Of a stretch of 64,000 bases of DNA, positions 34,587 to 44,107 are shown piece by piece (position 1 is the stretch's first letter; the number at the start of each line of letters is the position of its first letter). Origin of the DNA: Anaerocolumna cellulosilytica (GTDB lineage Bacteria > Bacillota > Clostridia > Lachnospirales > Lachnospiraceae); contig NZ_AP023367.1 in the NCBI RefSeq assembly GCF_014218335.1, positions 869,501-933,500 of the forward strand. The letters are read 5' to 3'. The notes beneath the pieces are model-generated. The model ran no database searches. It was given only the letters and a program-made list of their open reading frames with translations, and had not been told where the DNA came from. Made by a program: the position numbers and the translations under genes.

Positions 34587-35369
34587 TTATCTGGAATAAC
34601 TCCGGTATTGGGAAGGGGTTATCCCTTCGAATTTCTTAAACTGTCTCATAAAGTGAAGTTCGTTGTCATAACCGCAAAGTTCAGCAATCACCCTTATGGA
34701 CATATCTGTTGTTTTTAGATAAAACTTAGCACGGAGAATACGAGCCTGAATTACCTCCTGTATACAGGAAATCTTAAAAAAGTGCTTATAAAGATGCTGA
34801 AAATAGGAAATGCTTAAGTTCATATAATCTGCCATGCTCTGTGCGGACCACTTTTTTTGAGGCGTGTTGTGGATTTCATTTCGCAGCTGATTCATTTTTG
34901 TAATATATTTCTGGTCACCGGAAGCGTTTCGATTTAACGCAATCTGAGAATCTAAACTAAACAAAAGTGTACGCATTAGAGTATCTTTTATTGCATCCTT
35001 ATGCTTTGACGGAGTATTACTTTCTTGTACCAATTGTCTAACATAAGCTGACAAATGGCTGATAAAGGGCAGGTAAACCGGTTGATTAAAGGGAATGTTC
35101 AGCGTATCTAAAAGACAGGGTTCATCTTTAAAGTCAAAGTGTATCCAATCATCATTATAAAAACCCATATTAGAACCATAATGTGTATAGGTATTTTTAT
35201 CAAACAGAATCGCCATGTTAGGTTCTGTCACAATCATTTTTCCCTTTATTTCAAATAACGCATCAGTTTTGACAAGCAGTAAAATATAGTTAGGAACTCC
35301 GGTTTTACGAATGATACGAAATCCGGTTTTATGTCTGGAATCATGTCCGCAGTTAGTGACTGTTATCAT
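34587..35369 (-). CDS. AraC family transcriptional regulator, divergent from GH88
   Basis: The regulator (260 residues) has a cupin-like AraC sensing domain (KTDALFEIKGKMIVTEPNMA) and a C-terminal AraC helix-turn-helix pair ending IRVIAELCGYDNELHFMRQF and GITPSQYRS. The ATG at 35369 follows GGGAGCT on the minus strand and is preferred to an upstream in-frame start at 35423. It is transcribed away from the GH88 gene, with 275 bases between them, so it probably senses an oligosaccharide and controls that gene. Confidence 0.85.
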   Translation of the reverse strand: MITVTNCGHDSRHKTGFRIIRKTGVPNYILLLVKTDALFEIKGKMIVTEPNMAILFDKNTYTHYGSNMGFYNDDWIHFDFKDEPCLLDTLNIPFNQPVYLPFISHLSAYVRQLVQESNTPSKHKDAIKDTLMRTLLFSLDSQIALNRNASGDQKYITKMNQLRNEIHNTPQKKWSAQSMADYMNLSISYFQHLYKHFFKISCIQEVIQARILRAKFYLKTTDMSIRVIAELCGYDNELHFMRQFKKFEGITPSQYRSYSR

Positions 35370-35643
35370 AAGTAGCTCCCATCTGCAACCTTTGGTTAAG
35401 ACCCTTAGGCGCGTAAATAGCAAGGGGTTAAATAGAATTTATTTAACCGCAGCTTCTGTCTTTCACTAAAAAACCTCTGACTCAAAGCAGAATATATCAG
35501 TTTATAACATTCTAAGGCATTGTGATACAAAAGTCAAAGCTTTATGATATAGAATAAGGATAGCAGATCCGGTAAATACAACCGAAGGCTTACTAGAGAA
35601 TGAATGTATCCTTTCGGGCATTTAGATAGGAGGAATTAAAAGA
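35370..35643. promoter_or_regulatory. Divergent promoter region between AraC and GH88
   Basis: No gene was found in these 274 bases between two divergent starts. GGAGGAATTAAA is the GH88 ribosome binding site. TATAGAATAAGG near 35550 could contain a -10 for GH88. Operators were not identified. Confidence 0.35.
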
Positions 35644-36807
35644 ATGAATAATTTGCTACAAGAAAAAGACCAGCGGTGGCTTGAGGAAACAAGAAATAAG
35701 ATTGTTGAAAAAATGAGATGGGTTAGTGAAAAATCCAGAGATAAGATTCCCTACACAACCATAAATGGGGAGCATGATGACAAGAGCAGGAAAGACGTTA
35801 CCTGGAATCAGGATGACGGAATCAATTGGTGGACAAATGGTTTTTGGGGTGGTATGATGTGGCAGCTATACCATGAAACCGGTGAGGAAAAATTTGCAAA
35901 GATTGCTAAAATATCTGTAGAAAAGCTAGATCAGTGCTTTGTTGAGTATTATGGACTACATCACGATGTTGGCTTTATGTGGCTTCCAACGGCAGTAGCA
36001 GATTACCGAATTACCGGTAATATAGATTCCAGAAGACGTGGACTTCATGCTGCTAATTTACTGGCCGGACGCTTTAATCCAGTAGGAAAGTTTATCAGAG
36101 CCTGGAATGATAATGACAGAAATGATACCAGAGGTTGGGCAATTATTGACTGTTTGTTTAATATTCCTTTGCTTTATTGGGCAACAGAAGAAACGAAGGA
36201 TCCAAGATTTAAGCAAATTGCCATGATGCATGCAGATACTGCTATGGAACATTTTATTAGACCGGACGGTTCTTCCAATCATATCATAGAATTTGATCTT
36301 GATAATGGTCAGGTAGTCAAAACATATGGAGGGCAGGGGTATGAAAACGGTTCTGCTTGGACAAGAGGTCAGTCCTGGGCGATGTATGGATTTATTCTAA
36401 GTTACATACATACAGGGAAGATAGAGTATCTTGATACAGCCAAAAGAGTAGCGCATTATTTTATTGCTAATATTCCCGAAAGCGGTATAATTCCGGTTGA
36501 TTTCAGGCAGCCAAAAGAGCCGGCATGGGAGGATTCTACGGCAGCAGCTATCGCCGCCGGTGCTCTTATAGAAATTGCAAAACAGGTTGGGGAATTGGAG
36601 CAGGATATGTATATAAATGCTGCCCTTAAGCTTTTAAAAACTTTATCAGAGAAAAGATGTGACTGGACGACTGCTATCGATTCTATTGTACAAAATTGTT
36701 CCAGTGCGTATCATGTAAAAGAACATCACATGTCTATTATATACGGTGATTATTACTTTATGGAAGCGATTTTTAAATTAAAGGGAAATGATATATTCTT
36801 GTGGTAG
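35644..36807 (+). CDS. GH88 unsaturated glucuronyl hydrolase
   Basis: The 387-residue alpha/alpha-barrel protein matches GH88 enzymes: WWTNGFWGGMMWQLY near residue 60, the HHDVGFMWL segment, WNDNDRNDTRGWAIID around the probable catalytic Asp, YENGSAWTRGQSWAMYGF and WEDSTAAAIAAGALIE. It cleaves delta-4,5-unsaturated uronic acid from oligosaccharides made by polysaccharide lyases. There is no signal peptide, so it acts inside the cell on imported oligosaccharides. The AraC gene beside it is probably its regulator. No lyase gene lies in this window. Confidence 0.88.
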   Translation: MNNLLQEKDQRWLEETRNKIVEKMRWVSEKSRDKIPYTTINGEHDDKSRKDVTWNQDDGINWWTNGFWGGMMWQLYHETGEEKFAKIAKISVEKLDQCFVEYYGLHHDVGFMWLPTAVADYRITGNIDSRRRGLHAANLLAGRFNPVGKFIRAWNDNDRNDTRGWAIIDCLFNIPLLYWATEETKDPRFKQIAMMHADTAMEHFIRPDGSSNHIIEFDLDNGQVVKTYGGQGYENGSAWTRGQSWAMYGFILSYIHTGKIEYLDTAKRVAHYFIANIPESGIIPVDFRQPKEPAWEDSTAAAIAAGALIEIAKQVGELEQDMYINAALKLLKTLSEKRCDWTTAIDSIVQNCSSAYHVKEHHMSIIYGDYYFMEAIFKLKGNDIFLW

Positions 36808-36976
36808 CATGGCCTCGTGTACCGTCCGGTTATCAGCGGAATTGCAACCCTTGAGCGTGTTTGAAATCCATTCCGGAACAAGGCATTTTGGTTCACTCTC
36901 ATGAAAAAGTTAGCAATTTAGTGAAATATGGTTTATAATTATGGAGAATAAAATAAATCAGGAACGGAGAAAACTT

Positions 36977-37936
36977 ATGGAGAGTGCAACAAAACACAAG
37001 CCAACCAAAGAAATTCTTGAACAAATGACAGCAGCAGCTTTTCCTGACAGCAAAGTAATTGACATTCACGAACTTAAAGAAGGGTTTTTTAATGCAGCCT
37101 ACCGAATTAAGCTATCTGATAACCGGGAGGTAGTGCTTAAAATAGCTCCGCCGGAAGGTACCACGGTTATGACCCATGAAAAGAATATAATGTACAGTGA
37201 AGTACATTCTATGAAGATGATACAACGTGTTACAAAGGTGCCGGTTGCTAAGATACTTTTTTATGATAACAGCAAATCTATATGTAATGCAGAATACTTC
37301 TTTATGGAAAAGCTTTCCGGGGAAAGTTTCAGTAGTATTAAAGATACCTTAGACGAGAAGGATAAAAAACAGATACAATATATGACCGGAAGATATAATG
37401 CAGAGCTAAACCGCGTAACCGGTACGAAATTCGGATATTACGGGCAAAGCGATAAGCAGGGAGAAGAGTGGTTTACCGTATTTAGAAGCATGATTATGGA
37501 TACGATTCAGGATGCAGACCATTTATCCATTGATTTACATATGAAGCCTGAAACGATATTGGAATTGCTGGAGCAGGATAAGCCATATTTTTTAGAAGTC
37601 GTAACACCAAAATTTGTGCACTGGGATCTTTGGGCTGGTAATGTATTTGTAGAAAATAATCAGGTGACGGGATTAATAGATTTTGAACGTTGCTTATGGG
37701 GGGATGAGCTCATAGAGGTTGGTTTCCGTTCTAACTATCAGGATAAGGATTTTCTAAAAGGGTATGGTTTAGAACAATTCTCTGAAAGCCAGAAGATAAG
37801 AATTAAATGGTATGATGTATATCTATTTTTAATTGTCGTACTGGAAACAGACTATCGAAAGTATGATACAAGGGATACGTATCATTATGCAATTAATAAT
37901 CTTAAAAAATGTATAGAACAGATAAAGCTGCGTTGA
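36977..37936 (+). CDS. Aminoglycoside phosphotransferase family (APH/choline kinase-like) protein
   Basis: This kinase-fold protein has VLKIAPP with the ATP-binding lysine, the Brenner-type catalytic loop VHWDLWAGNVFV and the metal-binding LIDFERCLWGDELIEVGF. It phosphorylates a small hydroxylated substrate; many clostridial members are not resistance genes. The ATG at 36977 follows GGAG at seven bases; the ATG at 36941 has no ribosome site. Nothing ties it to the sugar genes around it. Confidence 0.82.
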   Translation: MESATKHKPTKEILEQMTAAAFPDSKVIDIHELKEGFFNAAYRIKLSDNREVVLKIAPPEGTTVMTHEKNIMYSEVHSMKMIQRVTKVPVAKILFYDNSKSICNAEYFFMEKLSGESFSSIKDTLDEKDKKQIQYMTGRYNAELNRVTGTKFGYYGQSDKQGEEWFTVFRSMIMDTIQDADHLSIDLHMKPETILELLEQDKPYFLEVVTPKFVHWDLWAGNVFVENNQVTGLIDFERCLWGDELIEVGFRSNYQDKDFLKGYGLEQFSESQKIRIKWYDVYLFLIVVLETDYRKYDTRDTYHYAINNLKKCIEQIKLR

Positions 37937-37987
37937 AATTAAGAATACATTTTCACGGGTACAAGAATTTTAACTACGCTTAAACAG

Positions 37988-38053
37988 AACTCTATGATTT
38001 CCTATAACGTACTGTCTTGAATTCAGTGCCAAGGAAAACATAGAGTTTCTTTT
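37988..38053. terminator. Bidirectional terminator between the phosphotransferase and cooS
   Basis: AACTCTATG (37988-37996) and the adjacent TTTCCT pair with AGGAAA and CATAGAGTT (38039-38047), followed by TCTTTT. The stem lies between convergent genes. Confidence 0.7.
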
Positions 38054-38090
38054 ACAGTTATCCGCCTAAATTGCAGCAGCTCTATTCAGG

Positions 38091-39974
38091 TTACAGCCCA
38101 AGAGCATTTCTTTTATCCTCAATAATTCCTTCTAACAGGTCAGCCGTTTTTAATACATCGTCTTCAATAATTAACTGTCCGCCAGTTAAAGATATCATAT
38201 CTTCAGTTAATACCTTGGTAACAACTTCACTGCCTGTAGTAAAGGGGGGAAGAGCAAGATGGAGCGGAAGACCAAGTGCAAGGCCAAAGGAGCCGTCTGC
38301 TAATGCCTGTTCCTCTAACCATTGGGGAGCAGATAGAACAAGTGGTAGCTGAGGTATATCAATACCCAGAGTCTCTGCAAGTTCAGAAGCAACCAGTTCC
38401 AGTCTGCCGATTGCCAGACATGGTCCAAAGTTAAGTACCGGAGGTATACCAAGACTCTCACAAACAGCTCGTAAGCTGTCTCCGGCAAGAGAAGCTGCTT
38501 TGGCGGACATAAGACCGACATTCTCAAGACCTCCGCTGGAGCAACCGGCAGAAAGAATAAGGATATCTCTTTTGATTAATTCCTTTGCCAGTTCAACTGT
38601 GAATACATCATGCCCTTTTGCAGTTAAATTGGAACATCCCACAATTCCTGCAATACCCTTTATTTTACCACTTGCCAGCAGGTCGATTAACGGCTTCCAG
38701 TCACCGCCCAGGAATTCTCTTAAAGAGCCTTCACTAACTCCGGTTAGGACATCTTCATCACCATGGTTTTTCAGTTCTTTAATAGCTACGGAAGGCCGCC
38801 TTTCTTCATAGCTTTTTAAAGCTTTCGTAATAATGTGCTCCATTAATTCAGTATTGTCTTCCTCAAAGCTATATGCGTTATGGTCGGCATTGGATTTCTT
38901 TGCCACATCATCAATACATATCATAGAAACCATGAATTCATTGGCTATTGGTTCAATACCAGGGAGGGTACAGTTAAACTCCGAGACAATCATATCTATG
39001 GCGCCGGTTGCAATAACTGCCTCACTGGTAAAGTTGTTACCGGCATGGCCGGAGAATACCTCACTGCAATGTTCCCCACGAAGTTGTAAATCCTGACCGA
39101 CGCAGGTACAGCCAATGAGACGAAATCCCTTTGCACCTACTGCTTTTGCACGATTCGTAATTTCCTCCTCTATTAGTCTATCCTGTAGGTAGGAGAACAT
39201 AGAATGTTGATGCCCAGTAAGCATAATGTTAATAAATCCGGAATCAATAACCCGTAGACCAACAGGAGCAGTCCTTAACACAGGAGCACCTAGAATAACA
39301 TCATTTAAAAGATTTGTCAGGGTTAAACCATACAGACCCGTTGAGATACCCAGACGAAGACAATGTAAAAGCATATTTAGCGGGTCACTGTTGAGATTTG
39401 TAGAGGTCTTCACAACTCCGTCAAATACCTCTGATTTCGCTCCCCCAGGCAGAATTTTAAGCTCCTGCCATTTTTTAAATCTGGGAGCGGTGGCAAGTTT
39501 TTCTACCAGTTCCATCTGCTCAAAAGAAGGCTTGTAAAGGTCGGCTAATACTTTATCAGCTACCAGATTGGCAAGGGCTTTCTCATCCCTTCCTTTAATT
39601 CCAAAAATATCCGCTAATTTATGTAAGGTTTCGACACTTTTTAATTTCCCTTTTGCCGCATAAAGTTTTAAGTTTCTGGCTGCATTCTCAACGATGTGAA
39701 TATAACAGCCGGAACCTGCGGAAACTGCTCTTAAGAAATTTCTTGCGACAATCGTATCTGCAGTAGCACCACATACTCCCTTGGGAGAAGACGGTGTGAT
39801 TTTACAAGGACCGTTTGCACATAATTTACAACAGATTCCCTGTAGCCCGAAGCGACATTTGGATTTTTGAGTTTCTACCCGGTGATGGGAGGTATCCACA
39901 CCTAAATCGGTGATAAATTCACTCAGCATGGTATCTGCTGATGGACAGGTTTTACAAGTTGATAATTCTGACAT
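38091..39974 (-). CDS. CO-dehydrogenase catalytic subunit-like protein (CooS family, divergent)
   Basis: The 627-residue protein has the CooS N terminus: CKTCPSAD, then KCRFGLQGICCKLCANGPCKI, which ligates the D and B clusters. Later cysteines of the C cluster are visible: GIAGIVGCSNL, ILSAGCSSGG and LNFGPCLAIGR, plus EFNCTLPG and SMICIDD. The region that carries the C-cluster histidine in studied enzymes (RHG near GIP) is rewritten here as LRGEHCSEVFSGHAGNNF, so CO oxidation is uncertain. No CooF, CooC or acetyl-CoA synthase genes lie nearby. A strong AGGAGG precedes the start, and the operator at 40022 links it to the Rrf2 gene. Confidence 0.85.
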   Translation of the reverse strand: MSELSTCKTCPSADTMLSEFITDLGVDTSHHRVETQKSKCRFGLQGICCKLCANGPCKITPSSPKGVCGATADTIVARNFLRAVSAGSGCYIHIVENAARNLKLYAAKGKLKSVETLHKLADIFGIKGRDEKALANLVADKVLADLYKPSFEQMELVEKLATAPRFKKWQELKILPGGAKSEVFDGVVKTSTNLNSDPLNMLLHCLRLGISTGLYGLTLTNLLNDVILGAPVLRTAPVGLRVIDSGFINIMLTGHQHSMFSYLQDRLIEEEITNRAKAVGAKGFRLIGCTCVGQDLQLRGEHCSEVFSGHAGNNFTSEAVIATGAIDMIVSEFNCTLPGIEPIANEFMVSMICIDDVAKKSNADHNAYSFEEDNTELMEHIITKALKSYEERRPSVAIKELKNHGDEDVLTGVSEGSLREFLGGDWKPLIDLLASGKIKGIAGIVGCSNLTAKGHDVFTVELAKELIKRDILILSAGCSSGGLENVGLMSAKAASLAGDSLRAVCESLGIPPVLNFGPCLAIGRLELVASELAETLGIDIPQLPLVLSAPQWLEEQALADGSFGLALGLPLHLALPPFTTGSEVVTKVLTEDMISLTGGQLIIEDDVLKTADLLEGIIEDKRNALGL

Positions 39975-40021
39975 TTTAATATCCTCCTTAAAATAAATAA
40001 TAATCTTTATTGGGGTATTCT

Positions 40022-40046
40022 AAAGTATACCAATTTGGTATACTTT
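40022..40046. promoter_or_regulatory. Rrf2-type operator upstream of cooS
   Basis: AAAGTATACCA (40022-40032) and TGGTATACTTT (40036-40046) form a perfect 11-bp palindrome with a 3-base centre. It is 48 bases upstream of the cooS start and probably overlaps its -10. The same TATACCA-N3-TGGTATA core occurs upstream of the Rrf2 gene. Confidence 0.75.
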
Positions 40047-40070
40047 ATCCTTGGATAGAACTGCTGTAAA

Positions 40071-40098
40071 AATATGATACTTTTGAAAGTATCATATT
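40071..40098 (-). terminator. Terminator after the Rrf2 gene
   Basis: AATATGATACTTT (40071-40083) is fully complementary to AAAGTATCATATT (40086-40098). On the minus strand it follows the Rrf2 stop codon at once and is followed by a T run. Confidence 0.65.
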
Positions 40099-40099
40099 T

Positions 40100-40558
40100 T
40101 CACAGCAGCTCTACGGCAATCTCATTAGGAGCTGGTGTATCAGTTCTGTTCCTATTCTGAAGCATAGTCTTAAAAGTAACTTTCTGAAGGTCTGTTTCCA
40201 ACTGCTTTTGTATCTTATGCATCTCGTAATGTATGTTACAGATAGCACCCTGGTTTAGAGCACAATAAGCTTTATCATACAGGCAGCGGTTGACATATAT
40301 GGGACCGTCAATTACCTCAATGACATCTTTCATAGAGATATCCTCCGGCTTTTTTGCCAGAGAGTATCCACCATGGGCACCTCGGTAGGAATACAGAATA
40401 CCTGCCATGGCAAGCTTTCGTAAGAGCTTTAGCAAAAAACGGAGAGGAATATATAAAGTTTCTGAGATAACTTTAGCTTCAACTCTTTCCTCCATACCCT
40501 TCTCGGAAAGGAACAGAATAACTCTTAACGCATAGTCGCATTCTTGTGTAATCCCCAT
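40100..40558 (-). CDS. Rrf2 family transcriptional regulator
   Basis: The 152-residue protein has the Rrf2 winged-helix domain: ECDYALRVILFLSEKG, ISETLYIPLRFLLKLLRKLAMAGIL and GAHGGYSLAKKPEDISMKDVIEVIDGP. Three cysteines lie in the sensing region (NRCLYDKAYCALNQGAIC), spaced like those that hold a 2Fe-2S cluster in IscR-type members. It is read in the same direction as cooS and shares with it a 17-bp palindrome, so it probably represses both in response to redox state, iron, NO or CO. The effector is inferred from family only. Confidence 0.88.
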   Translation of the reverse strand: MGITQECDYALRVILFLSEKGMEERVEAKVISETLYIPLRFLLKLLRKLAMAGILYSYRGAHGGYSLAKKPEDISMKDVIEVIDGPIYVNRCLYDKAYCALNQGAICNIHYEMHKIQKQLETDLQKVTFKTMLQNRNRTDTPAPNEIAVELL

Positions 40559-40612
40559 AATTAATCTCCATTCATAGATAATTCTGTCAGTTAGGGTTCT
40601 ATATATGTATTG

Positions 40613-40629
40613 TATACCATAATGGTATA
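40613..40629. promoter_or_regulatory. Rrf2-type operator upstream of the regulator itself
   Basis: TATACCA (40613-40619), a 3-base spacer and TGGTATA (40623-40629) repeat the core of the cooS operator at 40026-40042. It is about 55 bases upstream of the regulator's ATG, pointing to autoregulation. Confidence 0.7.
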
Positions 40630-41021
40630 GTTTAAATTTACTATAAAATAATTAAAATGTAAATACCTAAGTGGAAATTTATTTTTGATTTTTATTTGGA
40701 TAAAAATAGTTTAAATAGTTACTAAAATAGAAATCGAGTATCAAAAGCCTAGTTTTTCTTGTTGCTGTGGCAAGGTACAAGCCCAAAGCCTTATGTTTGG
40801 ATTTTCTTTCTGGATTGTACCATTTGCCAGCATAAATATTCTAAAAAGGCTTGTAGTACTTAAATCTAAGTATGCGGTAACTATTAAGAAGTTAAAAAGA
40901 ATTTTGCACTTACATCGAAAAATAGTACAAATTAAAGATACGATTAGGGGACTCATTGAAAAGCCGTTTTTTCTAAACTATAATAAGCGCAACAGATAGA
41001 TTTTAACAGGAGGAGATAGGC
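40630..41021 (+). other. Intergenic region before the GH106-like gene
   Basis: About 390 bases with no supported gene. A 68-codon frame (40793-40999) has no ribosome binding site or family features. A TTGCAC at 40903 with an AT-rich stretch downstream could be a weak promoter. AACAGGAGGAGATAGGC is the ribosome binding site for the gene at 41022. No operator for the local AraC protein was identified. Confidence 0.4.
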
Positions 41022-44000
41022 ATGTTAAAGGAATTTAAACACCCGGGAAGACAGTACCGTCCCATTCCCTTTTGGTCTTGGAACGATGAGCTGCAAAAGG
41101 AGGAACTGAACCGCCAGATTGAGGAGATGTCAACAGCCGGCCTTGGAGGATACTTTATGCATGGCAGAAGCGGGCTAAAAGTAGAGTATCTGGGTAAAAA
41201 CTGGTGTGATTGTATTGAGGAAGGGGTCAAAAAAGGGAAAGAAACAGGTATGCATGCCTGGATATATGACGATGAAGGATGGCCCAGTGGTTTTGCAGGG
41301 GGAATTGTCAATGGAATGGCAGAGGCATACCAGGCAAAATATATGACAGCAGAAGTGCTGCAACATCCGAAAGAGCTTGCAAGGGAAGAGATTCTGGGTG
41401 CATATTCACTTTACGGAAAGGACTCATATACATTTGTAGAAGATACTGATTTTAGCCGGTTTGAGAGTCTGCTGGTAATCCGCAGAAGGGTTCAGCCCTA
41501 CTATATTGATGTTATGAGTAAAGAAGCAATTGATGCCTTCTTAAAGGTTACCCACCAGGTATATTATGACAGGTTTGGTGAGGAATTCGGAAAAACCATG
41601 AAGGGGTTTTTTACCGATGAGCCTCGGTTTACCTGTAAAATGGGTCAGCTTCCCTGGTCGGACGGATTAAGGGAGGAATTTCATAAAAGATATGAGTATG
41701 ATTTAATAGAATACCTGCCTTGCTTGTTTTATGAATACTCTGAGTTTGAGAAGGTGCGCTATGACTTTCACAGGTTGGTAAATGATTTGTTTGTAACCAA
41801 TTACATGAAGAATATGTATGATTGGTGTGAGGAACATAACTGCTATGTGACCGGACATATTATGATGGAAGAAACTATATTCAGTCAGATGTCTACCACC
41901 GGAGGGGTGATGCCCTTTTATGAATATGAACACATACCAGGTATTGATTGGTTAAGACGCCGAATTGAAACACCTGTAATTGGTAAGCAGGTAAGTTCCG
42001 TGGCCAGCCAGCTTGGAAGAAAACAAGTATTAACAGAATCTTTCGCTTTAACAGGGTGGAATGTGTCCTTTGAGGAACTAAAGTGGATTATGGAATGGCA
42101 GTATGTGAACGGCGTGAATCTATTGTGCCAGCATTTGCAGGCGTATTCCTTAAAAGGCTCAAGAAAGAGGGATTATCCACCATCATTATTCTTACAGCAG
42201 AGCTGGTGGAGTGAATATAAGAACTTCAATGATTATGCAGGACGTTTAGGTGCTGTATTATCGGCTGGAAAGGAAGAAGCTGTATTCTTAGTCCTTCATC
42301 CTATGAGAAGCGGTTATATTACCTTTGACGGAACCCGGACGGAAAGGTTAATAGCTTTGGATCAGGAATTTTGTAAACTTTCGACGGAACTTTCTGCCCT
42401 CCATATTAGTTATCACTACGGAGATGAAACCATAATCAGCAAATACGGAAGAATTCATAACAATCTGTTTCAGGTTGGAGAAATGTCATACCGGGGGGTT
42501 ATTCTGCCTACCATGTATACAATAGATGAAATAACCTTAAAGCTTTTGCTTACCTTTCTATCAAAAGGGGGAAAGGTGGTATCAATCGGTGAGTTCCCGG
42601 ACTATACCAATGGCAGCAGAAAGGACTTAGAGGAATTAAGGAATAAGGTAATCAGACGAAAGACTTCCGATATTTTAAGGTATTGTAAGGATACTGCCTT
42701 ACAGACAGTAAGTATTACCGGAACGAATGGAGAAGAAGCAAACATCGCCTGCCAGATTAGAGAGACTGGGGAAGGAACGTTGTTATTCCTTGTCAATCAC
42801 AGCCAGGAAAAGACCAGTCAGGTTACGGTTACAGTACTTGGAAAAGCAGGGGTCCCCCTTAAGTTAATAGGGGAAACCGGAGAAACAGAAGGAATGGCAT
42901 ACACCAAAGGAAGTAATACAACATTTGAATTAACGTTTGAGCCAATGCAGTCTCATCTGGTGTACCTACAGGAGGAAGTCAAAACAGAGGATGTTTCAAC
43001 ATGTTTTAATACATCGGTAATTCTGCCGGCCGGCACCGATTGGGACATAAAAGAGATGGGGCATAATTCTTTAACTCTTGACATATGTACCTGTATTATT
43101 GATGGAAATGAAACGATAGGGCCAATTCCGGCAATTAAATTGATGAAGAGACTTCTGGATTTAAAGAGAAGCTGTGATATAGAACTACGCTATGAATTTT
43201 ATGTAGATATGGATTTACAAAATAATGAGAACTTATTTTTGTGTCTGGAGGATGCAAATCGCTATGATATCACTGTTAATGGGGAAGTAATTGATAAAAC
43301 ACAAAGCAGTTATTGGAAAGATAAAGCCTTTGTTAGACTAGCCATAAAATCCCATGTTCAAAACGGTCAGAATGTGATTGTACTAAAGGGGAGATTTGAG
43401 CAAAAACAAAAGGTGTATGATGTATTGTACGGAGAGAATGTTTACGAAACAGAATTAAATAAACTCACCTATGACATGGAGATCGAAGCCGTATACATAA
43501 CAGGGGACTTTGGTGTATACAGCCAGACGGCATTTTTACCGGCAGGGCGTAATACAGTCCAGACAGAAGGTCCTTTTGTTATCAAGGAGATGCCTAAGCA
43601 TTTTACCCATACTAATTTTACAACCCAAGGGCTTTTATTCTTTGGAGAAACTCTCACCATCACAAAACAGATACGAATAAATAAGAATTCAGAAGAGTTC
43701 AGGAATAAAAATATTATACTTCATTATGGTAAACAAAATGCTCCGGTGGTACAGCTTTTTGTCAATGGAAAATTCGTTAAAACCTCCCTGTGGGCACCTT
43801 ACAAAGCAGATATTACATCAGAAATAATAGAGGGAGAAAATGAAATTACTTTTGTTCTGTATGCATCTAACAGAAACCTTCTTGGGCCCCATCATCATAC
43901 GAAGGGAGAATGCTACAATGTAGGACCAAGCAGTTTTACGGGTGAATGGAGCTGGGTAGAGAGGGAATCAGAAGCCGACGGAACCGACCTTGGTGACCGC

Positions 44001-44063
44001 AGTAAGAATTACTGGATGGATGCTTACAGTTTTGTAGCCTTTGGACTAAATAAGGATAGTTAG
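41022..44063 (+). CDS. Large GH106-like glycoside hydrolase
   Basis: The 1013-residue protein begins with PFWSWNDELQKEELNRQIEEM then GLGGYFMHGRSGL and AWIYDDEGWPSGFAGG, patterns of GH106-type alpha-L-rhamnosidases and their relatives. The C-terminal third has beta-rich, sugar-binding-like domains (FVNGKFVKTSLWAPYKADIT). No signal peptide is present, so it acts inside the cell on imported oligosaccharides. An AraC gene follows 44 bases later, then a dehydrogenase and three further glycosidases, all in the same direction. Rhamnosidase activity is likely but not certain. Confidence 0.75.
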   Translation: MLKEFKHPGRQYRPIPFWSWNDELQKEELNRQIEEMSTAGLGGYFMHGRSGLKVEYLGKNWCDCIEEGVKKGKETGMHAWIYDDEGWPSGFAGGIVNGMAEAYQAKYMTAEVLQHPKELAREEILGAYSLYGKDSYTFVEDTDFSRFESLLVIRRRVQPYYIDVMSKEAIDAFLKVTHQVYYDRFGEEFGKTMKGFFTDEPRFTCKMGQLPWSDGLREEFHKRYEYDLIEYLPCLFYEYSEFEKVRYDFHRLVNDLFVTNYMKNMYDWCEEHNCYVTGHIMMEETIFSQMSTTGGVMPFYEYEHIPGIDWLRRRIETPVIGKQVSSVASQLGRKQVLTESFALTGWNVSFEELKWIMEWQYVNGVNLLCQHLQAYSLKGSRKRDYPPSLFLQQSWWSEYKNFNDYAGRLGAVLSAGKEEAVFLVLHPMRSGYITFDGTRTERLIALDQEFCKLSTELSALHISYHYGDETIISKYGRIHNNLFQVGEMSYRGVILPTMYTIDEITLKLLLTFLSKGGKVVSIGEFPDYTNGSRKDLEELRNKVIRRKTSDILRYCKDTALQTVSITGTNGEEANIACQIRETGEGTLLFLVNHSQEKTSQVTVTVLGKAGVPLKLIGETGETEGMAYTKGSNTTFELTFEPMQSHLVYLQEEVKTEDVSTCFNTSVILPAGTDWDIKEMGHNSLTLDICTCIIDGNETIGPIPAIKLMKRLLDLKRSCDIELRYEFYVDMDLQNNENLFLCLEDANRYDITVNGEVIDKTQSSYWKDKAFVRLAIKSHVQNGQNVIVLKGRFEQKQKVYDVLYGENVYETELNKLTYDMEIEAVYITGDFGVYSQTAFLPAGRNTVQTEGPFVIKEMPKHFTHTNFTTQGLLFFGETLTITKQIRINKNSEEFRNKNIILHYGKQNAPVVQLFVNGKFVKTSLWAPYKADITSEIIEGENEITFVLYASNRNLLGPHHHTKGECYNVGPSSFTGEWSWVERESEADGTDLGDRSKNYWMDAYSFVAFGLNKDS

Positions 44064-44107
44064 GAACTGGTCAGGTACAAATACTTAGACGGCTTAAAAA
44101 CGGAGGG

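Noticed and set aside
38071-39537. Several plus-strand frames opposite cooS (for example 38500-38811 and 39226-39537)
   Set aside because: They are antisense shadows of a well-supported CooS-family gene and have no ribosome sites or family features.
40793-40999. 68-codon frame before the GH106-like gene
   Set aside because: No ribosome site or recognisable residues, and an equally long frame exists on the other strand over the same bases.
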